Below are positions 58,331 through 64,000 of a DNA stretch of 64,000 nt, in pieces. The stretch's first letter is position 1. Every line of letters starts with the position of its first letter. The notes under the pieces were generated by a model, which was given only the letters and a program-made list of their open reading frames with translations, had not been told where the DNA came from and ran no database searches. The DNA is from Nonomuraea endophytica. Lineage in GTDB: Bacteria; Actinomycetota; Actinomycetes; Streptosporangiales; Streptosporangiaceae. Location: positions 992,001-1,056,000 of the forward strand of contig NZ_JACHIN010000001.1 of NCBI RefSeq assembly GCF_014203235.1, written 5' to 3'. Made by a program: the position numbers and the translations under genes.

Positions 58331-60052
58331 GTGCGTCTAATACCGTCTGGCGATGTACGGCTCGCGCTCTTCGAGGAAGGCGAGCGGGAGAACCCCACGA
58401 TCCTGCTCGTCCACGGCTACCCCGACACCCACCGCGTCTGGGACGAGGTCGCCGGGCTGCTCAGCGACCGCTACCACGTGGTCCGCTACGACGTGCGCGG
58501 CGCCGGGAGCTCCGGCGCGCCACGCGACCGGCGGCACTACTCCTTCGACCACCTGGCCGCCGACCTCGGCGCGGTGCTCGACGAGATCGGCAAGCCGCGT
58601 GTCCACCTGGTCGGACACGACTGGGGCTCGCTGCAGTGCTGGGAGGCGATCGGCCGCCCCGGCATCCGCGAGCGCGCCGCCTCCTTCACCACGTTCGGCG
58701 GTCCCGGCCTCGATCAAGCCGCCCACTTCCTGCGCTACGGCGGCCGCCGCGAGGTCGCCGGCCAGCTCGCCAGGTCCTGGTACATCGGCGCCTTCCAGCT
58801 CCCCGTCCTGCCCGAACTGGCCTGGCGCGGCCCGCTGCCCCGCGCGCTGGCGCGTTCGATGCGGCTGGCCGAGGGCATCGAGCCGAGGCAGGGACACCCG
58901 GCCGACACCCTGAAGCGCGACGGCCGCAACGGCCTGGGCCTCTACCGCCAGAACTTCCTCACCCGCCTGCGCACCCCCGCCGACCCCGGCGTTGAGGTGC
59001 CGGTCCAGCTCATCGAGACCAGCCGCGACATCTTCGTCTCCCCCAGACTGCTGGCCTCGATGCGCCAGTGGGCGCCGGAGTTCTGGCACCGCAGGCTGGC
59101 GGCCGGCCACTGGGCGCAGCGCAGCCACCCCGAGGCCGTGGCCAGGATGATCGCCGAGTTCTCCGCGCACGTCGACGGCGGCGCCTCCACCCGCTCGCTG
59201 CGCCGCGACCGTGTGCGCGAGGGCCGCGGCGCCTACCAGGATCGCCTGGTGGTGATCACGGGCGCCGGCAGCGGCATCGGGCGGGCGACCGCGCGCGCCT
59301 TCGCCGCACACGGCGCCGAGGTGGTCTGCGCCGACCTCGACCACGAGTCGGCCGTGCGGGTCGCGGAGGACATCGGCAAAGATTTCCGGCGTACGGCTCA
59401 CGCCGTCCAACTCGACGTCGCCTCAACCACGGCCATGGAGGAGTTCGCCGGAAATATCGCGGAACAGTATGGCGTGCCGGATGTGGTGGTGAACAATGCG
59501 GGAATCGCGGTGGCCGGACCGTTCCTTGACCATTCCCTCGACGATTGGCGGCGCACGCTCGACGTGAATCTCTGGGGCGTCATTCACGGCTGCCGGCTCT
59601 TCGCCCGCCAGATGGTCGAACGCGGCGAGGGCGGCCACATCGTCAACATCGCCTCGCTGGCCGCCTTCGTGGCGACCCGGGAACTGCCGGCGTACTCGAC
59701 GTCCAAGGCGGCGGTGAAGATGCTCGGCGACTGCCTGCGGGCGGAGCTGGCCGGCCACGGCATCGGCGTGACCACGGTCTGCCCCGGCTTCGTGTCCACG
59801 GCCATCGCCCGCAACGCCACCTATGTCGGGTCCGACCTGCGGGAGCTGGCCGAGCTGGGGCTCCAGCGGCGCGGGTATCCGCCGGAGCGGGTGGCGGCGC
59901 ACATCCTGCGGGCCGTACACCGGAATGAGGCGGTTGTCCCGGTCAATGTGGAGGGGAAAATCGGATATGCGATGTCGCGGATCTCGCCCTCGGCGATGCG
60001 GGCTTTCGCCCGGTTATCCGGTGTCGTGAGAAATCCCGTCGTTGGACGGTAA
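58331..60052 (+). CDS. EphD-like fusion of alpha/beta hydrolase and short-chain dehydrogenase
   Basis: A 573-residue two-domain protein. The hydrolase (about 1-285) has HGYPDTHRVW, the nucleophile GHDWGS and the final histidine in GHWAQRSHP, as in epoxide hydrolases. The SDR (about 300-573) has TGAGSGIGRA, NNAGIAVAG, and YSTSKAAVK. The architecture matches mycobacterial EphD, an enzyme acting on epoxide or hydroxy-fatty acids (recalled). GTG start at 58331, 10 bases after CapA. A TetR gene follows at once. Confidence 0.88.
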   Translation: MRLIPSGDVRLALFEEGERENPTILLVHGYPDTHRVWDEVAGLLSDRYHVVRYDVRGAGSSGAPRDRRHYSFDHLAADLGAVLDEIGKPRVHLVGHDWGSLQCWEAIGRPGIRERAASFTTFGGPGLDQAAHFLRYGGRREVAGQLARSWYIGAFQLPVLPELAWRGPLPRALARSMRLAEGIEPRQGHPADTLKRDGRNGLGLYRQNFLTRLRTPADPGVEVPVQLIETSRDIFVSPRLLASMRQWAPEFWHRRLAAGHWAQRSHPEAVARMIAEFSAHVDGGASTRSLRRDRVREGRGAYQDRLVVITGAGSGIGRATARAFAAHGAEVVCADLDHESAVRVAEDIGKDFRRTAHAVQLDVASTTAMEEFAGNIAEQYGVPDVVVNNAGIAVAGPFLDHSLDDWRRTLDVNLWGVIHGCRLFARQMVERGEGGHIVNIASLAAFVATRELPAYSTSKAAVKMLGDCLRAELAGHGIGVTTVCPGFVSTAIARNATYVGSDLRELAELGLQRRGYPPERVAAHILRAVHRNEAVVPVNVEGKIGYAMSRISPSAMRAFARLSGVVRNPVVGR

Positions 60053-60074
60053 CGATCGCCCGCTTCGGGGGAAG

Positions 60075-60752
60075 ATGGATTTCGTGTCCACCCCCGAAAT
60101 TCACGACGACGACTGTTCGCAGCCCCAGCCGCTGCGCCGCAGGCCCACCCAGCGACGAAGCACGCGCCGCGTGGAGCGGATGCTCGACGCCTGCGCGGCG
60201 CTGCTCGACGAGATCGGCTACGAGGCGCTCTCCACCACCCGCATCGCCGAACGCGCCGGAGTCGCGATCGGCTCGGTCTACCAGTTCTTCCCCGACAAGC
60301 GGGCCATCACCCAGGAGCTGACCAGGCGCAACGTGGAGCAGTTCGTCTCCAGGGTGGGCCGCAGGTTCATGGAAGAGGACTACCGCGGCTGGTGGGAGGC
60401 GGTCGACGCGATCATCGACGAGTACGTCGACATGCACAGGACCGTTCCAGGCTTCAAAAGCCTGCACTTCGGCGACGCCGTCGACCTCAACCTGCTCGAC
60501 GTCGACATCGACAACAACGCGGTCATCGCCGGACGGCTGCGCGGCCTCCTGCTCAAGGAGTACGGCCTGGCCGACAGCGACGAACTGGACATCGGGGTGC
60601 TGGTCGCCGTGGAGGCCGGGGACGCGGTGCTCAAGCTGGCCTTCCGCCGCGACCCCGACGGGTCACCGGAGCTGATCGACGCCGCCAAGCAGATGGTCCG
60701 CGGCTACCTCTCCCGCCAGCTCCGCCACCTGTCACCCCAGAGCGACAGTTAA
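60075..60752 (+). CDS. TetR-family transcriptional regulator
   Basis: A 225-residue TetR protein. The HTH lies at about 35-85 (ALLDEIGYEALSTTRIAERAGVAIGSVYQFFPDKRAI), followed by a helical ligand-binding domain. The N-terminus is polar. Start at ATG 60075, with GTG 60084 as an alternative because GGGGGA lies too close to the ATG. It sits 22 bases after the EphD-like gene, so it probably controls that gene. Confidence 0.88.
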   Translation: MDFVSTPEIHDDDCSQPQPLRRRPTQRRSTRRVERMLDACAALLDEIGYEALSTTRIAERAGVAIGSVYQFFPDKRAITQELTRRNVEQFVSRVGRRFMEEDYRGWWEAVDAIIDEYVDMHRTVPGFKSLHFGDAVDLNLLDVDIDNNAVIAGRLRGLLLKEYGLADSDELDIGVLVAVEAGDAVLKLAFRRDPDGSPELIDAAKQMVRGYLSRQLRHLSPQSDS

Positions 60753-60923
60753 CTCACCACCCGAGCATCAGTCGTGCGGGTCGCGTCCACCCGGCCACCA
60801 ACCCCGGCCCCCACCACACGCCACCCACCTCCACGCGGCCCCTTCGGAGCGATCTCAGCCCCTCCGACCGCCGCTCACTCCCCGCTAGGGAGCCTTCCTT
60901 CCCGCATTGCCCCTCGTCCGTCG

Positions 60924-61262
60924 TCACTCGGGTAGCCATGCGGGCGGCACCACCACCGGCTGGCGTTCGCGCTTTCTGGGCTTGAAGTCGGGCTTGTACT
61001 CCGGGGCCGGGACGAACGCCGCCGGGGCAGGCTGCTCGCGTATCGGCCTGGCAGGCTGGACGTCGCACGGCGCCGGGTAGGAGACCGGTCTGGTCTCGCG
61101 GGCGAGCCGGGCGTTCAGCCGCGCCTCCTGGGCGTGCAGATTACGCTCGGCCGCCTCGATCGACTCGACGCGGGCGGACAGGTAGCCGGCGGCTCCGGGG
61201 ATGAGCGCGGACAGCACCACCGCACACGCCAGCGAGAAGGTCACCTGCTTGGACAAGCCCAT
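60924..61262 (-). CDS. Small membrane protein with coiled coil and proline-rich tail
   Basis: A 112-residue protein. A hydrophobic N-terminal segment (about 6-27, signal anchor or membrane helix) is followed by a helical, possibly coiled-coil segment (ARVESIEAAERNLHAQEARLNARLAR, about 30-55) and a Pro/Lys/Arg-rich tail. There is one cysteine (Cys66) in PAPCDVQP. GGAGGGGG precedes the ATG. No family recognised. Confidence 0.6.
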   Translation of the reverse strand: MGLSKQVTFSLACAVVLSALIPGAAGYLSARVESIEAAERNLHAQEARLNARLARETRPVSYPAPCDVQPARPIREQPAPAAFVPAPEYKPDFKPRKRERQPVVVPPAWLPE

Positions 61263-61425
61263 CACAGCCCCCTCCGTCGCGGTTCGCGCGACGGCTATAT
61301 GCCCTGCCGCCTGGGACAACACGCGGACTGTGACCAGAGTTGTACCAGGCGTTACTCAATCTGTGCGTGTCTCGCCCTGCGTATTGCCCAGCAAAGACAC
61401 CTGGTCGCTCGGTAGTCTCGGCGGT

Positions 61426-61956
61426 GTGGCGTATGTGACCCGTGAGCACCTTGATCGCCTGCTGGAGCGGGCCCTCCTGGCAGACGACCACAGCTCGCTG
61501 GCCAGGCAGCTCGACGATCTCGCCCATGACTACTCCGAGGGCGACGTCTCCCGAGCGTCCATCCTGGTCCTTGCGGCTGAGGAGTGGCGCGCTGCCGGAC
61601 AGCCGGCGCGCGCGATGGACTGTTTCCAGCGCGCGCTGGAAGACGGCGGCGAGGCCAGCATCGATCCGCGCGCCGGGATCGCCGACACGCTCTTCGAACT
61701 GGAGCGTCCCGACGAGGCCCGCGAGATCATCGAAGCCCTGCGTGCCGAGCCGGCCATCCAGCCGGCCACCGCCCACAACATCGCCGAAACCCTGGTGGCC
61801 TATGGCGACCTGAGGGGCGGCCTGGAGTGGGCGACGCAGGCGGTGCTGTCGTGCGACAAGGACGACCCAGAACACGTCGCCCTCCTGCGCACCCGGTACC
61901 GCATCAGGGTGGACCTGGGCCTCCCAGAAGACGACCTGGACGCCCTGGTGTCCTAA
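61426..61956 (+). CDS. Tetratricopeptide-like protein
   Basis: A 176-residue all-helical protein with TPR-like units: ASILVLAAEEWRAAGQPARAMDCFQRALEDGG (about 48-79), PRAGIADTLFELERPDEARE and HNIAETLVAYGDLRGGLEWATQAV. No signal or membrane segment, so a cytoplasmic scaffold. The GTG at 61426 lies 8 bases after TAGTCT (61412-61417), which may be the -10 of a leaderless transcript. It is divergent from the small membrane protein gene. Confidence 0.7.
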   Translation: MAYVTREHLDRLLERALLADDHSSLARQLDDLAHDYSEGDVSRASILVLAAEEWRAAGQPARAMDCFQRALEDGGEASIDPRAGIADTLFELERPDEAREIIEALRAEPAIQPATAHNIAETLVAYGDLRGGLEWATQAVLSCDKDDPEHVALLRTRYRIRVDLGLPEDDLDALVS

Positions 61957-62473
61957 CCCAACCAACGACCCCCACCCGGTCGCGCCCACCCCGGGCCCCG
62001 ACCCCCTCTGTCCGCGCCCTGCCATGGGCCCCGGACCTCACCGGCCATGCTCTGCCGTGGGCACAGACCTCCCCTCCGGCAGTGCCCAGCCCCTCGCCCC
62101 CGGGCACTGCGGCATGCCCCCAACCCACGACCGCCCACCAGGACGTCAGGGCGGGCGGCACAGCATCGGTGCACCGGCACGGCGCTCCGCGTGAGCGCAT
62201 CGACGCGGCCCACGGAGCGTCAAGCGGTGGCGCGCGGTGGCTGGGCGGCGTCGGGTGGCGGCACGGGCCCTCTGGCGAGCGGGGCGGCGCATGGGCACGC
62301 GACTCAGAGGCACGCGGCTCGGTGTGGCCTGGCTGGCGTGGCGCGGGGCTCTCGTGGAGGTGGCCGGGCCGCGTCGCGTGGTGCGTGGCAAGGCGGGCGG
62401 CGGCTCTGGCAACGCGATCCCGTGAGACAGGCAAACGCCGGGACGGGTCAACACCGGTCCGGAGCGAAGGGGC

Positions 62474-62556
62474 CGGGTTAGGGCTTGGGGGTGTGGGGAG
62501 TTGGCGGGGTTGTGGGGTGGCGGGGGGACTGGGGTGGTTTCGGGGGTGGGTGGCGG
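62474..62556 (+). other. G-tract cluster, potential G-quadruplex
   Basis: At least seven runs of four to six G occur in about 80 bases (for example GGGGGTGTGGGGAG, GGCGGGGTTGTGGGG and GGCGGGGGGACTGGGG), separated by one to several other bases. Such spacing fits intramolecular G-quadruplex folding of the plus strand. Confidence 0.7.
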
Positions 62557-62649
62557 CGCAGTACCGAAGAGCGCGCAGATGTCATGGGTGAGCCCGCGTT
62601 CGTCACGAGGGGTACGCGAGGTCGTGCGGCGGCGCGCAGGCTCGCGAGC

Positions 62650-62673
62650 GAGATAACGAGATAACGAGATAAG
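62650..62673. repeat. 8-bp tandem repeat, three copies
   Basis: GAGATAAC occurs at 62650-62657 and 62658-62665, followed by GAGATAAG (62666-62673). It is A+T-rich in an otherwise G+C-rich gap. It may be slippage or an iteron-like element, but three copies are too few to say. Confidence 0.85.
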
Positions 62674-62952
62674 GGGTTGGAGCGCCACGATGAGGGGCTC
62701 GGGCCGCGTGGGTGTTTCCTCGCCAGCCACCAGGGCGCGGGCATGGTGGCGGCGGTCAGGGGTTCGCGTGGCCATCAGGGTGGAAGCTTGGCAACGGATC
62801 ACCAGCACCCATTGCCAGAGATGACCTTGGTTGTGCCATGATTGTCTTCGTCTTCGTGCAGGGCTGGTCGGAGACAACGAATGGGCTGGTCAGAGCCCTT
62901 ATCGGAGCGGTCCTGTAAGTTGTGGTCAGCAACGTGCACGGGCCGCTCTGAT

Positions 62953-63168
62953 CTATGCGCCTACGGCGAGCGTGTCGATGTCGAACTCGCCGGCACGGAC
63001 ACCGAGGGTGAAGGCGTCCCACTCCTCAGGAGTGAAGACCAGGACCGGTCCGTCCTGCTCCTTGCTGTCCCTCAGCGCGACGTTGCCGTCGGCCAGGCGA
63101 GCGAATTCAACACACGCGGAATTGCCGTTGCAGAAACGGCTTTTCCGCCAGGCGGGCGTGACGTCCAT
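62953..63168 (-). CDS. DUF397 domain protein
   Basis: A 71-residue DUF397 protein: WRKSRFCNGNSACVEFARLADGNVALRDSKEQDGPVLVFTPEEWDAF is the whole domain, including the S-(G/N)-x-x-x-x-CVE core. DUF397 genes almost always stand next to an XRE/DUF5753 regulator, as here. In Streptomyces such pairs (WhiJ-like) influence development and act by protein-protein contact. It lies 69 bases downstream of the regulator on the same strand. Confidence 0.93.
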   Translation of the reverse strand: MDVTPAWRKSRFCNGNSACVEFARLADGNVALRDSKEQDGPVLVFTPEEWDAFTLGVRAGEFDIDTLAVGA

Positions 63169-63237
63169 TGGTTGTTCCTTATCCTGAATAGCGCTTCAAC
63201 AGCCCCTTTGGTGTTGATTGCGCTTTTTGTAGTGGCC

Positions 63238-64000
63238 CTACCGCCACTGCATGATCTTGCGTTGGACCAGTACCCGAGATTCGTCCTCGGACAGGGCCGT
63301 GGCTCGAAGATGCTCAAATGCCTGCTCGTAGTCAGCCACGAGTTCAAGCGCTTCCACGAAGCGAGCCCCGTAGAGCAGCTCCAAGTAAACAGCATCGTCG
63401 AGGTCCACGAACTTGAGATGGACGAAGGCACCGGTGTTGACAGGATGCTCGCCGTCCAAGGGCAGCACCTGGACACTCACGTGAGGAAGCAGGGACATCT
63501 CCAGTAGGTGTCCGAGCTGCTCACGCATCACCGAGGGCTCACCGAAACGCCGCGTGAGCACGGATTCGTCCAGCACGACGGAGACCTCGGCCGGATCGGA
63601 TCTGTGCAGGACACGCTGCTGCCGGTCGAGGCGGGCCTCGACACGACTCCGGACACCGCTGTGCGTGATCCGCGCGATGCCCCGGGTCGCCAGGATGACT
63701 TCCCTGGCGTAGTCCTCGGTCTGCAATAGGCCCGGCACCAGCTGGGGTTCCCAGCCGCGATGAGCGATGGCCTCTGCTTCCAGCCCAAGGAATGTCGTGT
63801 ATTCCGAGGGCAGGGCGTCCTCGTAATCCTCCCACCAGCCGCGCTGGTCGGCATCCCTTAGGAGCCCCAGCAGTTCGTCGAGTTTCTCGTCGTCGACCTT
63901 GAACAACCGGGCCATCGCTTCGATGTCCTCGGTGCTTGGCATGGTCTTGGAGGATTCGATCCTCGACACCTTGCTGGGCGACCAGCCGAGGCGCTCGGCG
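63238..64000 (-). CDS. XRE-family regulator with DUF5753 domain (5' end beyond window)
   Basis: The visible 254 codons start inside the HTH (AERLGWSPSKVSRIE at the window edge) and continue through a DUF5753 domain (EAEAIAHRGWEPQLVPGLLQTEDYAREV, SVVLDESVLTRR, VQVLPLDGEHPVNTGAF, YLELLYGARFVEALE). The start codon is beyond 64000. It pairs with the DUF397 gene as a regulator-partner unit common in mycelial actinobacteria. Confidence 0.93.
   Translation of the reverse strand, partial: AERLGWSPSKVSRIESSKTMPSTEDIEAMARLFKVDDEKLDELLGLLRDADQRGWWEDYEDALPSEYTTFLGLEAEAIAHRGWEPQLVPGLLQTEDYAREVILATRGIARITHSGVRSRVEARLDRQQRVLHRSDPAEVSVVLDESVLTRRFGEPSVMREQLGHLLEMSLLPHVSVQVLPLDGEHPVNTGAFVHLKFVDLDDAVYLELLYGARFVEALELVADYEQAFEHLRATALSEDESRVLVQRKIMQWR

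Larger units (their letters stand above)
61957..62952. other. About 1 kb without a supportable gene
   Basis: The longest frames here are Arg/Pro/Ala/His-rich, lack motifs and conflict with one another. The stretch runs from C-rich (61957-62150) to G-rich (62474-62556, likely quadruplex), with a short 8-bp tandem repeat at 62650. Two near-repeats of GGGCTGGTC lie around 62862 and 62883. It lies between the TPR gene (plus) and the DUF397 gene (minus). Decayed genes are possible but not demonstrable. Confidence 0.6.

Noticed and set aside
62146..62877. 243-codon minus-strand frame in the gene-free stretch
   Set aside because: Arg/Pro/Thr-rich, no domain and no ribosome-binding site; it cannot be told from noise in G+C-rich DNA.
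62838..62918. 27-codon plus-strand frame beginning MIVFVFVQGW
   Set aside because: Hydrophobic start is suggestive, but there is no ribosome-binding site or context support.

Overview
The window is about 72% G+C with dense, strongly biased coding and frequent GTG/TTG starts. It carries rex, BldN- and BdtA-like developmental regulators, HspR/HAIR heat-shock control, a bS22 mini-protein, ECF sigma/anti-sigma pairs and an XRE/DUF397 pair. This is typical of a filamentous actinobacterium. Streptosporangiales (for example Nonomuraea) is my best guess, from gene style and not from a search.

Layout. (1) 1-4553: cytochrome c maturation block on the minus strand (histidine phosphatase, TlpA-like thioredoxin, CcdA, ResB, CcsB). 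(2) 4791-8254: accessory genes (two EamA transporters, a LysR regulator, a 34-residue leader ORF, a GNAT acetyltransferase) with a 23-bp tandem repeat between two convergent genes. (3) 8308-15787: heme block on the minus strand, rex-hemA-hemC-hemD-hemB, then a PrimPol-like gene and hemL. A Rex operator lies between rex and a divergent glutaredoxin-like gene. (4) 16136-20060: a membrane/ABM protein, a BldN-type ECF sigma factor with a DUF5667 (RsbN-like) anti-sigma, and a HAD phosphatase. (5) 20034-28165: a hydrolase, an ECF sigma/LCP pair, an SDR, an acyltransferase, an epimerase, ribosomal protein bS22, an excisionase-type HTH protein, a putative phosphatase and AcuC. (6) 28258-36673: accessory transport island (two-component system, ABC exporter, MacB/HlyD-type system, MFS). 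(7) 36728-38971: proC, proline dehydrogenase and a lipoprotein. (8) 39061-45707: a 1257-residue secreted sugar dehydrogenase with duplicated LamG modules, a divergent MarR/NAD(P)H-binding pair, and a second ECF sigma/membrane-protein pair. (9) 45846-52496: dnaK-grpE-dnaJ-hspR-clpB heat-shock operon with two HAIR operators. (10) 52632-64000: secreted protein, catalase, MFS/XRE pair, CapA lipoprotein, EphD-like hydrolase-SDR fusion, TetR, small membrane and TPR proteins, a gene-free 1-kb stretch, and an XRE/DUF397 pair cut by the window end.

How it fits together. From memory, blocks 1, 3, 4, 5 and 7 are in one conserved order in other actinobacteria (in Mycobacterium tuberculosis, the Rv0500-Rv0529 region: proC, HTH, bS22, epimerase, acyltransferase, SerB1, glutaredoxin-like, hemACDB, hemL, phosphatase, TlpA, CcdA, ResB, CcsA). 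That block couples heme synthesis, cytochrome c assembly and redox sensing by Rex. Blocks 2 and 6 look like insertions into it.

No rRNA, tRNA, CRISPR array, insertion sequence, prophage or biosynthetic megasynthase gene was found. The most unusual items are the LCP protein that may double as an anti-sigma factor, the 23-bp palindromic repeat array that reaches the stop codons of two convergent genes, the leader peptide translationally coupled to an EamA transporter, and the repeat-bearing acidic/histidine tail on a MacB ATPase.
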